Below, one piece after another: positions 50,683-60,600 of a stretch of 64,000 bases of DNA. How positions within the stretch are numbered: position 1 is the first letter of the stretch; each line of letters opens with the position of its first letter. This stretch comes from JBBDRW01 sp040905265 (GTDB taxonomy: Bacteria > Bacteroidota > Rhodothermia > Balneolales > Balneolaceae): the NCBI GenBank assembly GCA_040905265.1, contig JBBDRW010000157.1, positions 20,575 through 84,574 of the forward strand, in the 5' to 3' direction. Both the position numbers and the translations under genes were made by a program. The notes beneath the pieces are model-generated. The model was not told where the DNA came from and ran no database searches. It saw only the letters and a program-made list of their open reading frames with translations.

Positions 50683-52584
50683 CTACCCCGCCCGTTCTGC
50701 GAGTTCCATCCATCGGGTTGTATTAGCTTCTATTTTCTTCTCCAGTTTGCCGTATTGTACTGATTTTTCCTCTACCTGCCCGTAGTCCAGGTTTGCCCGG
50801 TTCATCTCCTGCTCCACCGACTGTTTCTCCTCTTCAAGCCTGGCAATCTCTTTCTCCAATTTTTTCAACTCATTATTTTCTGCATAGGTGAGCCGGCTTT
50901 GACTCTTCCCTGAGGTTTCCTTCTGGCCGCTGCCGGAAGGCTTTGAACTCTCCGACTGACGGATTTCTCTCTTTCGTTCCACCTCGTCAAGAGCCTTCTG
51001 TTCCCGGTACTCATCATAGGTTCCGTGGTGATCGAGAATGACTCCATCTCCTTCGAATACGAAATAGTGATCCACCAGTTTGTCCATGAAAAACCGGTCG
51101 TGTGAGACCAGGATCAGGCAACCTGCGAAATTCAATAGAAATTCTTCCAGTATCTGAAGGGTTTCCAGATCCAGATCGTTGGTAGGTTCATCCAGAATCA
51201 GGAAGTTTGGATTCCGGATCAGTGTCATCATCAAGCCCAGCCTGCGCTTTTCACCTCCACTAAGCTTCGAGGCGTGAGTGTACTGCATCTCCGGAGTAAA
51301 CAGAAAGTACTCCAGAAATTGTGATGCGGATACTTTTTTCCCATCGGAGAGCTCTATCACTTCTGCAATTTCCCGCAGAATATCGATCACCCGCTGTCCT
51401 TCATCAATCACTATACCTTCCTGGCGGTAATGGCCGAATACGATCGTCTCACCTTTGAGTATATCTCCACTGTCAGCCGGTTCCTGTTCAGTTATCATCT
51501 TCAGGAATGTACTTTTCCCCGTTCCGTTCTTGCCGATAATTCCGATTCGTTCACCGCGGCTGAAGGAGTAACTGAAATCTTCCAAAATCACCTGGTCGCC
51601 ATACCGTTTGGTAAGATTGTTCACCTCGACAATCTGTTTGCCCATTCGTGCCATCCGGGTGTCCAGCCGCATCTCCGGATCCGGACCGGACGATTCGGCT
51701 CTTTTCCTGGTCTCATGAAAGGCCTGGATTCGTGACTTGGATTTTGTTGTTCGCGCTTTGGGCCGGCGGCGCATCCACTCAAGTTCCTGCTTCAGCAGTT
51801 GACCCGCTTTCTGTTTTTGAACCTGTTCGACTTCTTCCCGTTCTGCACGTTTTTGAAGGAAGTATTCATAGTTTCCCTTATGGTGATAGAGCTTGTTGCC
51901 GTCCATCTCCAGAATATGGTTGCAGACTCTGTCAAGAAAATAGCGGTCATGTGTAACCATCAGAAGAGTTACTCTTTCTCTGGAAAGGTACTCCTCCAGC
52001 CACTCGATCATTCCGATATCGAGATGGTTGGTCGGTTCATCCAGAATGAGCAAGTCAGGGTTGTCCAGAAGTACAAATGCAAGTGCGACCCGTTTACGTT
52101 CACCGCCTGAAAGGGTAGAGATAGGCTGTGTGAGGTCGTGGATATCCAGGATTCCCAGAATCTGTTCCATTCTCTGTTCGTAATCCCACCCGTTGGCCCG
52201 ATCCATCGCTTCGGTTGCCCGGTCGAATGCTTTCTGTGTTTCAGAGTTGTAATTTTCAGCCTGGTTCGAGACCGCTTCTTCATAAGCACGGATAATGCGG
52301 ACTGTATCTGAGTGTCCTTGAGAAACATACTCCTGAATGGTCATGGTGGGGTCGAGCAGCGGGTCCTGCTCAAGAAATCCGATCCGTATACCATTTCGGG
52401 TCATGACTTCACCCTGGTCCGGGGGCTCCTGTCCGGCCAATATTTTTAAGAGGGTCGACTTTCCGGTGCCATTTGGTGCGATGAGTGCAGTCTTGTCGCC
52501 TTTTGAGATGCCAAACGTAATCCCTTCAAAAAGTACGTTGACGCCAAACCGTTTGAATAGATTGTCGGTAGATAGATATGTCAT
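50683..52584 (-). CDS. ABC-F family ATPase (Uup-like)
   Basis: 633 residues with two ABC ATPase domains and no membrane helices. First domain: Walker A APNGTGKSTLLKIL near 36, signature LSGGERKRVALAFV near 160, Walker B LLILDEPTNHLDI. Second domain: GKNGTGKSTFLKMI near 345, LSGGEKRRLGLMM near 437, FLILDEPTNDLDLE. The linker is arginine-rich (WMRRRPKARTTKSKSRIQAF) and the C-terminus (about 560-633) is a charged coiled coil, typical of Uup. ABC-F proteins act on the ribosome or, for Uup, also in branched-DNA/transposon-excision control. It stands alone. Confidence 0.9.
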   Translation of the reverse strand: MTYLSTDNLFKRFGVNVLFEGITFGISKGDKTALIAPNGTGKSTLLKILAGQEPPDQGEVMTRNGIRIGFLEQDPLLDPTMTIQEYVSQGHSDTVRIIRAYEEAVSNQAENYNSETQKAFDRATEAMDRANGWDYEQRMEQILGILDIHDLTQPISTLSGGERKRVALAFVLLDNPDLLILDEPTNHLDIGMIEWLEEYLSRERVTLLMVTHDRYFLDRVCNHILEMDGNKLYHHKGNYEYFLQKRAEREEVEQVQKQKAGQLLKQELEWMRRRPKARTTKSKSRIQAFHETRKRAESSGPDPEMRLDTRMARMGKQIVEVNNLTKRYGDQVILEDFSYSFSRGERIGIIGKNGTGKSTFLKMITEQEPADSGDILKGETIVFGHYRQEGIVIDEGQRVIDILREIAEVIELSDGKKVSASQFLEYFLFTPEMQYTHASKLSGGEKRRLGLMMTLIRNPNFLILDEPTNDLDLETLQILEEFLLNFAGCLILVSHDRFFMDKLVDHYFVFEGDGVILDHHGTYDEYREQKALDEVERKREIRQSESSKPSGSGQKETSGKSQSRLTYAENNELKKLEKEIARLEEEKQSVEQEMNRANLDYGQVEEKSVQYGKLEKKIEANTTRWMELAERAG

Positions 52585-52751
52585 AACTGAATATAAGCTT
52601 TTAAGATGATTTTTTAGCTTCCAGAGAGGTTATTCACCCTGAAATATTCCACCCATTTTTGTATTCTGAATTACGGTTTTCATTGGCAAGGGCTCCGGCA
52701 CATACTGTTTCTCTATTTGATTGTGAATCAACAGATCTATAATCCATTATT

Positions 52752-53897
52752 GTGATGAATAAAAACTCTCCCTGGTTTGTAACCTATGCTTACGGCCTGA
52801 CAGCCGTTATTCTGACGGTATTTGTAATGATCGTTGGAAAATCATTGCTCGTTCCATTCCTCTTTGCCATTTTTTTCTCCATCATGCTCTCGCCTCTCTG
52901 TGATGCATTGGAACGGATCCGGATTCATCGGGTACTCTCTGTATTTATTTCTATCCTTTTGGCACTTCTGGTTCTGTCAGGGATCGGATTTTTTCTCTAT
53001 ACCCAATTGACGGATTTCACGGAAGATGCGGCCGAATTCGAACGGCGTATTTCTACACTTTTTGAGGATCTTGAGGGGCTTCTGTCTATCCTGACGGGTG
53101 GAAACATGATATTTAGTTTTGAAGACCTGGATGAATCCTTATTGGACTTTATTCGGGAGAATGCCGGTGAATTGACGGGCCGGCTGGCAGATGCAGCATC
53201 AATCCTGACAGCTGCTTTTCTTGTACCGGTTTTCGTTTTTCTTATCCTTTTATTCCGTGATTTTTTGAAGGAATTCCTGTTAAAGGCTTTCGGGCGGCAA
53301 GGTGATAAATCTCTCCGTAGAATTCGGCGGATAGTGGATCAGATCAGTTCAGTGGTATTTTATTACATATATGGGATTTTGATTGTTATATCCATTCTGG
53401 CCCTGATTAACTCCGGGTTTCTACTTATTCTGGGAGTAGAGCACGCAATCTTTTTCGGAGTATTTGCTGCGATGATGAATGTGATTCCTTTTGTAGGGCC
53501 TCTTCTTGGCTCGCTTTTGCCGGCACTCTACGCACTTTTGATGATGGACTCGCTACTCTATCCTGTTATCATTCTGGCCGGTTTTTATATCATTCAGCTA
53601 TTTGAAGGCAATCTGTTTACCCCTGTCATCGTGGGAAACAAGGTGAAAATGAATGCACTGGCAACCCTGTTGCTGCTCTTTATCGGTGCCCAGATTTGGG
53701 GCCTGGTGGGGATGATTCTTTTTATACCTATCGGTGCCATCCTCAAAGTGATATTTGATGAATTTGAAGAGACTGAACCACTCGGATTTCTCCTCGGAAG
53801 TGTTCCTGCCGGTATGAGAACAGAGAAGGGGCCTCTGGCCCGGCGAATCGGCCGGCTCTCTAAAAAGGGGGCAGAAGGGGGGGCTGATGAAGAGTGA
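52752..53897 (+). CDS. AI-2E family transporter
   Basis: 381 residues with about eight hydrophobic helices in the AI-2E (PF01594) arrangement: the N-terminal pair (about 10-55), a polar/periplasmic helical stretch (about 90-140), then LILGVEHAIFFGVFAAMMNVIPFVGPLLG near 225-255 and IIQLFEGNLFTPVIVGNKVKMNALATLLLLF (near 285-315), the family's conserved pair. Functions in the family range from autoinducer-2 export to ion antiport. The last 11 bases overlap the start of the LtaS-like gene, so the two are coupled. Confidence 0.88.
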   Translation: MMNKNSPWFVTYAYGLTAVILTVFVMIVGKSLLVPFLFAIFFSIMLSPLCDALERIRIHRVLSVFISILLALLVLSGIGFFLYTQLTDFTEDAAEFERRISTLFEDLEGLLSILTGGNMIFSFEDLDESLLDFIRENAGELTGRLADAASILTAAFLVPVFVFLILLFRDFLKEFLLKAFGRQGDKSLRRIRRIVDQISSVVFYYIYGILIVISILALINSGFLLILGVEHAIFFGVFAAMMNVIPFVGPLLGSLLPALYALLMMDSLLYPVIILAGFYIIQLFEGNLFTPVIVGNKVKMNALATLLLLFIGAQIWGLVGMILFIPIGAILKVIFDEFEETEPLGFLLGSVPAGMRTEKGPLARRIGRLSKKGAEGGADEE

Positions 53898-56328
53898 GAC
53901 ACTTTCGACCGGCCTTCAGCTGACACTGGCGTTTCTGCTCACAGGGATTCTGTTGCGCGCCTACGAATTTCTTTTGGTCTCTGCCAATTTTGTGGTTCCC
54001 GAACATGCTCTTCGGCTCTATTTGTCGGGACTGTTTATTGATCTATTCTTCTACTCTTTCCTCGGTTTGATATTTCTCCTTGCCTATCTGTTGTTGACTC
54101 TCCTCAATAAGAGAGTTGCATGGGTGATCACAGCACTGCTAATGATTTTTTCACTGATCCTGAATGTCCTTCTCATTCAGTATTTTGCAGAACTGCTTGT
54201 GCCATTGGGGAGTGATCTGTTTGCGTATAACCTGACTGAAATTCGGGACACCGCACAGACGTCGGTGCAGATATCAACTCTTCGGGTTATTCCTCTGGTT
54301 CTGTTTCCAGGCCTCTATTTGCTGTTTTGTTTCCTGTTTGGAACGGTCCGCTGGAACCGGCAGTGGATAGCGGGTGGTACGGCGACGTTGTTGGTATTCG
54401 CGGTCGGGTTTCTGTTTCTCAACCCCGCAGAAAATCAGTTTGAGCAGGAGCTGGACTATTCACTATCCGTCAATAAATCGGCGTATTTTCTCGGGGATGC
54501 CTTATCGGGGCTGTTCGGCGGCGGTTTTTCAGACTATTCAGGGCCTGAATACCCGCTCCTTGGCCAGCCTGAGACAGGAAGCAATCTCGCCCCGTTTTTC
54601 CGGGAATTTGACCGTACTCCCAACCTGGTCTTTATTGTCGTGGAGGGCCTCGGTGGTGTAGTAATGCCTCCTTACGATAAATATGGAGGGTTTACACCCT
54701 ATTTGGACTCCCTGGCCGCCGAGAGTCTTTACTGGACACATTTTCTCTCAACAAGCGGCAGGTCTTTTAATGCTATGCCATCCATCTTTGGATCTCTGCC
54801 ATATGGAGAACGAGGATTCATGGAGTTGGGACATTTGGCCCCGGAACACCACTCACTGATCTCAATTCTGAATGATAACGGCTATCATACAGCCTATTTC
54901 TGTGGCTATGAGAGCCGGTTCGATAAACTGGATCAATTTCTGGAGCGACAACAGATTGACCTCCTGATGGACGCATCCCGGTTTACCGGAGATTACCAAA
55001 AAATGGATGAAATCGAGGGTGGTTTTACCTGGGGTTATTCAGACAAAAATACGTTCCGGAGAGCATTTGAATTACTGGAACAGACAGACCTGGAGACCTC
55101 ACGTCTCGATATCTATTTTACCCTGAATTTTCATGAGCCATTTCTTGTCGATGAGCCGGAGTTCTATCGGCAACGATTCCTGGAGAGGCTGGCCGAAATG
55201 GATGGGCTGAGTGAGTCCAGGAGAGAGGAGTACCTGCAGTATTCGAATCTGTTTATGGCACTTCTCTATACAGATGATGCGATACGAGAATTGATGCATA
55301 GATATCGGGATCGGGACGATTATGAAGATACCATCTTTGTCATTACCGGTGATCACCGGATGATACCGGTCCCACACCGAAACCGGATCGATCGTTATTA
55401 TGTTCCGTTTTTGATCTACTCTCCCCGTTTGGAGGAATCTGTTCAGTTTGAAGGGGTCTCCTCCCATCTGGATGTAACACCATCCATACTATCTTTCCTG
55501 CAGGAGAGGGGGCATATAGAAACTCCCGGTATGGTCCACTGGCTGGGTGGAGAACTCTCGGTCAGCAGGGAATTTGAGGCCACTTCCGGGATCCCATTTA
55601 TGAGAAACAAGAATCAGATGATGGATTACCTTTCCGGATCTGAATTTCTGGCAGGAGATCAGTTATTCCGGCTGGAACAAGGGATGTTACTGCGGCCGGT
55701 TGACAATGAGGAGAGCTTGCAGAAGGTTGCCGGAGAGTTTGAAGAGTTTCAAGCAATGAATCGCTATGTGACTACACAGAACAAGATTCTGAGAGGCAGC
55801 AGGCCCACTCCGGCTGAACTGGCTGCTGCAGAGAGCGACCCTGGCAGCATTCTGCATGAAACGAGGCATTTGAATCTGGAAGAGCAATTTTTCCGAGCCC
55901 GAGAACTTGCGTTTACCGGCGATTACAGGGATGCAAGAATCTTGCTTCGAAGGATTCTTCAGGAGAGTCCGAATTTCCATGACGCTCGTCTTCTTTTAGG
56001 CCGGACCTATGGATGGGAGGGAGAATACGCTGATGCCGCATTACATTTTGATGAGGTATTACGCAGGAACCCGGAGCTTCTGGATGCCTATATCGCTACC
56101 ACCGACCTCCAATATTGGCAGGAAGTACCTGAAAAAAGCATTGAAGCAGCAAACAGGGGGCTGACAATTCATCCGGAGTCTGTTCCGCTATTGTTTCGAT
56201 TGGCACGAGCATTTCAACAGCGTGGAGATAGTTCTGAAGCGAGAGAGGTATTGAACCGGGCAATTGACCTTGACCCAAACCATGACCAGCTCAGGCTTTT
56301 CCGACAACAGCTGGATGACGAAGAGTAG
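53887..56328 (+). CDS. LtaS-like membrane sulfatase-fold enzyme with C-terminal TPR module
   Basis: 813 residues. Five N-terminal hydrophobic helices (about residues 10-200) anchor an extracytoplasmic alkaline-phosphatase/sulfatase domain. Its catalytic features are LVFIVVEGLGG near 240 (metal ligand), a TSGRSFNAMP segment near 287 in place of the nucleophile loop, FTLNFHEPF near 411 and VITGDHRM near 487. LtaS/OpgB-type enzymes transfer phosphoglycerol or phosphoethanolamine to polymers. Residues about 661-805 form three to four TPR hairpins that align along their whole length with the N-terminal TPRs of the convergent YaiO-like gene ending three bases away. The start overlaps the AI-2E gene by 11 bases. 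Confidence 0.85.
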   Translation: MKSETLSTGLQLTLAFLLTGILLRAYEFLLVSANFVVPEHALRLYLSGLFIDLFFYSFLGLIFLLAYLLLTLLNKRVAWVITALLMIFSLILNVLLIQYFAELLVPLGSDLFAYNLTEIRDTAQTSVQISTLRVIPLVLFPGLYLLFCFLFGTVRWNRQWIAGGTATLLVFAVGFLFLNPAENQFEQELDYSLSVNKSAYFLGDALSGLFGGGFSDYSGPEYPLLGQPETGSNLAPFFREFDRTPNLVFIVVEGLGGVVMPPYDKYGGFTPYLDSLAAESLYWTHFLSTSGRSFNAMPSIFGSLPYGERGFMELGHLAPEHHSLISILNDNGYHTAYFCGYESRFDKLDQFLERQQIDLLMDASRFTGDYQKMDEIEGGFTWGYSDKNTFRRAFELLEQTDLETSRLDIYFTLNFHEPFLVDEPEFYRQRFLERLAEMDGLSESRREEYLQYSNLFMALLYTDDAIRELMHRYRDRDDYEDTIFVITGDHRMIPVPHRNRIDRYYVPFLIYSPRLEESVQFEGVSSHLDVTPSILSFLQERGHIETPGMVHWLGGELSVSREFEATSGIPFMRNKNQMMDYLSGSEFLAGDQLFRLEQGMLLRPVDNEESLQKVAGEFEEFQAMNRYVTTQNKILRGSRPTPAELAAAESDPGSILHETRHLNLEEQFFRARELAFTGDYRDARILLRRILQESPNFHDARLLLGRTYGWEGEYADAALHFDEVLRRNPELLDAYIATTDLQYWQEVPEKSIEAANRGLTIHPESVPLLFRLARAFQQRGDSSEAREVLNRAIDLDPNHDQLRLFRQQLDDEE

Positions 56329-56330
56329 GG

Positions 56331-57584
56331 TCAGAACTTGATTTGAGTCCCTATATTGAATGTGAATACACGGATATAGCGTCCCGGGTCAAAACGCAAC
56401 TCTTGTCTGGCACCATCAACAGATCCGAACAATGTGAGGTTGTGACGCAATGCCTTGAAAAGTCCCAACCCAACGTATTGTGAGCGAACCAGGAAAACCT
56501 CCCCGGAGACATCCTGAAACCGTCGCTCTTCAGGTGAAAATCCAAATCCCCCTCTGATAGTAATGTAATTTCCCGGTCCGTCCAGATACCTTCGAAGGGT
56601 CAGGTTGAACGATCTGGAGAGACCGCTGGAACCTGGAGTCAGGTAGGGGCGGATGGAGAGGTACCAGGTTCTGTAGTAGGCAGACAGTGATCCGGTAAAG
56701 ATGGTGATATCACTCGATTCAAAACGCATGTGGCGAAACCCGAACGATGCTTCGAAGCCTCCGGGAAGCCGTTTGTATAACTCGCCGCCGATCCGCATGC
56801 CCGGGTAGAGGGTACTTGTTGTATAACCAAAATTGAGATATGCATAGAGCCCGTCTGCAATTCCGGGGTAGAAGTCTATTTCAGGTTGAATCCCGGTAGA
56901 CCCAAACCGGTCTGCATAATTCAGTCGGGCAATTACAGTTCCAATCGGTGTTGATCGACCCAGTTGCAGGTATGAGTTCTTCCAGGGATCGAATATGTCA
57001 CTAAACTGGTCATAAGTAAAGGATGCCGAAAGGGTGTAGTTTTGTCCGGAGATAGTAATCCTTCGGCGTAACTCCTGTATCTGTTCATTTCGGGGGTTCA
57101 GCTGTTCTGCCAGGTTCAGGATTTGCCGGGCCTCACTCTCCTGACCAGACGCAATATGTGCTTCTACCCGTTTTAACAGCAGGTTCTCGTTTGTCGGATG
57201 TCGTCGTGTTGCATCGGTTGCAATTATCACTGCCTGTTGCGGCTGGCCTCCCCACAATTCATTATCGATTGCAGCAGAGAGTGCGTCCAGATGGCCGGGC
57301 TCGGCATCAAGTACAATTTCCAGCTCTCTTCGTGCATCATCATACTGTTGGTCCCACGAGTAGGTTCTGGCAATCAGGATTCGCACATCGTGATAATCGG
57401 GTGCAATTTCAAGAATAGCCCTGGCCAGCTCTCTTGCCTCTTCCCGTTCCCCGTCAAATGCAAGTTCTCGCGCTTGTTGAAAAGATGAATCGACACTTGT
57501 GATCTGCTGCGCGAAGCCATTCTGGATATGGATCGTTGCCAGTAGTGAATATAGCAGAAGAGTATGGAGTGTAATCTGTTTCAA
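56331..57584 (-). CDS. YaiO-like outer-membrane beta-barrel with N-terminal TPR module
   Basis: 417 residues. Signal peptide (MKQITLHTLLLYSLLATIHI, cleavage near GFAQ), TPR-like hairpins (about 35-175), then a beta-barrel (about 180-417) with strands such as SYLQLGRSTPIGTVIARLNY, GLYAYLNFGYTTSTLYPGM and a C-terminal VFTFNIGTQIKF ending in an aromatic residue. The TPR module is collinear with the C-terminal module of the LtaS-like gene (shared QARELAF / RARELAF, RTYSW / RTYGW and ARQILN / AREVLN segments). YaiO-family barrels resemble polysaccharide secretins such as PgaA. Its stop is two bases from the LtaS-like stop. Confidence 0.85.
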   Translation of the reverse strand: MKQITLHTLLLYSLLATIHIQNGFAQQITSVDSSFQQARELAFDGEREEARELARAILEIAPDYHDVRILIARTYSWDQQYDDARRELEIVLDAEPGHLDALSAAIDNELWGGQPQQAVIIATDATRRHPTNENLLLKRVEAHIASGQESEARQILNLAEQLNPRNEQIQELRRRITISGQNYTLSASFTYDQFSDIFDPWKNSYLQLGRSTPIGTVIARLNYADRFGSTGIQPEIDFYPGIADGLYAYLNFGYTTSTLYPGMRIGGELYKRLPGGFEASFGFRHMRFESSDITIFTGSLSAYYRTWYLSIRPYLTPGSSGLSRSFNLTLRRYLDGPGNYITIRGGFGFSPEERRFQDVSGEVFLVRSQYVGLGLFKALRHNLTLFGSVDGARQELRFDPGRYIRVFTFNIGTQIKF

Positions 57585-57669
57585 TGATTGCCAATATACA
57601 ATCTGTCAGTTGTGAATAAAAGAGAACGAATCTGCTCCAAATGTAGCAGATGCAGGTTTCGACATTTCC

Positions 57670-60600
57670 TCACTCTTTCAGCGGCAGTTCGATGACAAAT
57701 GTTGTTCCCATTCCCTTCTCAGATCGAAAGAAGATCTTGCCGTGATGCGCTTCAATAATTTTTTTAGAGATTGCCAATCCCAGGCCGGTTCCGCTTGATT
57801 TGGTTGAAAAATTGGGGACGAAGATCTTCTCCTGGTCTTCGGGGGCAATACCGCTCCCGTTGTCTGTGAGTTCGATTCGTACATCCGTTCCGGTTCGGCC
57901 GGACCGGATGATCAGTTCTCCTTCGCCGTCGAGTGCTTCTATGCTGTTCTTGACCAGGTTGATCAGAGTTCGTCGAAGCTCGTCCACGGACCCGCTTACA
58001 TAGAGCGGTGACGGATGCAGGTCACGTTGGAAAAGCTCAGGTGAATCTGCTTCATAAAACTCAATGACTGTCCGTATCAACTCATTGATTTCAACATCCT
58101 TGAATTCACCCTGTACCGGTTTACCGAACTTCGAGAAATCGGATGCGATTTTGTTCAGGGATTCAATCTGTTCAATGATGTTCTCTGTAACACGTTCGAT
58201 CTGACTTCTCATCTCTTCAACGCTTTTCGGGCTATTTTCCAGTTGTCTTTGAAGAAGCTGGAGATTGAGCTTCATCGGAGTGAGTGGATTTTTGATTTCA
58301 TGGGCTACCTGTTGTGCCATCTCTTTCCATGCTGCTTCCCGTTCCGCAATTGCCAATTCATTACGCAGATCCCGCAGCCGCTTGACCATCGTATTATAGG
58401 CTTCCGAAAGAGAGCCAATTTCATCTCTGCTGTTAACAGGTATGGTCGTTTCCAGATTTCCGCTCGATATTTTTTGTAATCCTGACTGTATATATTGGAG
58501 TGGTTTCGTGAGTTGTTGGGAAAAGATGAACGTTCCTGTCAAAAAGATTCCAAATACAAACAGATAGATAACCAGCAATGCACTGGTTGTTTCAAGCATC
58601 TGTTCTGTATAGAGAGGGGAGTGAAGAAATGTAGGGATCGCCAATACTGCATACGGCTCATTCTCCTCGGAAATGATCACCCTGTAACTGACCAACAGTG
58701 TCTCATTACCAATCTGAATAGACTCCGACATCTGCTGCCTTTGCCGATTGTAGAGATAATCGTAGACTCTGTACGGCAGGATGTCGGGCAGAAGGTTCTG
58801 TTGGAATATTTGAGGTGTAGTGGACTCAGAAACTCTGTTTCCAACATAGAAGATCGCATCGGTATCCAGAGGTGTAGTTGCACTTGAAAGTGAAACCGGT
58901 TCTGTTTGAAGTTCTGTTTCCGGCAACTGTCTCAAGGGTAATGTTTCAATGAGATTATCGAGCTTTGCCGAAGTCTCAAGTTCCAGGTTTTTCTCATTCT
59001 GATTCGTCATGGCGTATCGGGTTGAAAGAACAAGGACAACAAGAAATAACAGGGTCGACAGTGTTAATCCGTCGAGAAGGCGATGCCTGAACTTACGGCT
59101 CTGGGAAAACAGGCTGAACATCTGTAATCCTGCATAGGAGAATAGCGGAAAAAGGAGAAGGCCCGTTAACAGAGAGAGAATCTGGATCCTGAATATTGAG
59201 AAGAGCTGATGATTGGCTTCCGGCAGGGGGGTGCTCGCCTTGATGATCGTTGTTGAGTCAGTATGAAGCAGTACCTCCCGGAACATGCCATCCTCGGTGA
59301 TATTAGTGATGAATGCTATGGAGTCCTGTAATGCGATCTCCTGTTCACGCTGAGGCAATTGGTTGTATCTTGGTTGTTTTGAGTAGATTCCTGAAACGAG
59401 GCTTCTCGTATGGATTCCATCCTGGAATTCAGACAGGTAGAAGGATCGTTTCCAATCGTCACTGGTGGAGGCAGCAAGTACCGCTCGTATCGGTTTTCTG
59501 AAGTCTGGCCTTTCCAGGTAGATTGCTGCAACGATCCAGGCAATGATACGATCTGTCTGGAGTTCATCGTACACCGGAATCCATCCCCTGAAAAAGGTTG
59601 TGTAGTCTCCCTGAGTCAGCCGATTTGGGCGGGTATCGTGAATGATCGGACGGTTGGTTTCTCTTCGAATGCGTTCAACTTCGTATGAGACTTCCATTTG
59701 TCTGAGATCGAAATAACCGGAAGGAGAATCAAGATTTGTGGCGTATTCAGAGATGGAGTTGCCGTTGCTGTCCAGAATCTGAATATCGTATGAGTATCGT
59801 CTCCATTGGTTCTGCATGGAGGCTTGAATGGCACGTTGAAAAAGTCCCTGAACCAAAGTAGTGCGATTATCAATATCATTCTGAGATAAAAACAGAAGTC
59901 GTTGTTCGATGGATGTCAGAAGCTGATGCAATACCTGAGATGCCTCCTCATCCTGCTCTTCAATATATTCTCCGGCCACTTCTGTTAATTCCCGGTCGAT
60001 CAGGTGATAGGTGGCATTGGAGAAGATCGTGTAACCGGATGCTGCGGAGTAGATAGTCGCAATCAACAAGAGACGAAAACCGGAGAGCTGCAGAAATGAT
60101 TCCGGGAAATAATAGATAAAAAGGGCACCTGCCAGGCAGCAGATAAAGAGACCTGTTGCAAGTAGAAATATCCAGCCGGAAAACAGCGAATATACAATGA
60201 AATAGTCAGAGAGAAATATAAAAAAGATATAGCTGACAAGAGTGAGCGTAATGATGATGGCCATTTTTTCACTCTCAGCGATGAAGAGAAACCACCATGT
60301 TGCAATCAGGAGTGCAGATACAGAGCAGAGAAAGAAGGCAGATGCAATATAAAATCCCCATGCGGAGAGTGTCGGGAGAAGTTCTAGGTCCAGAAATGAG
60401 ATGCCGGACAGGGTTGATGTATTGTAGGTCTGGACAATGTAGAAGCAGAGAAGGCCGGCGTTCAATGCACCGAAGAGTATCGCGTAGAAAAATGTCAGAT
60501 AGTGTTTGTTGTGTGGTACCACTCTCCATTTATTTGCCAGTGTGGTGATCACTGATATAGCGAGAATGAAGAGAAACAGGGAGTGAATGGAGTAGTCGAA

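Noticed and set aside
52611..52751. A possible further repeat end (GGCAAGGGCTCCGG near 52685) upstream of the AI-2E gene
   Set aside because: Only a few bases match the repeat end and no second end is near; chance similarity is likely.
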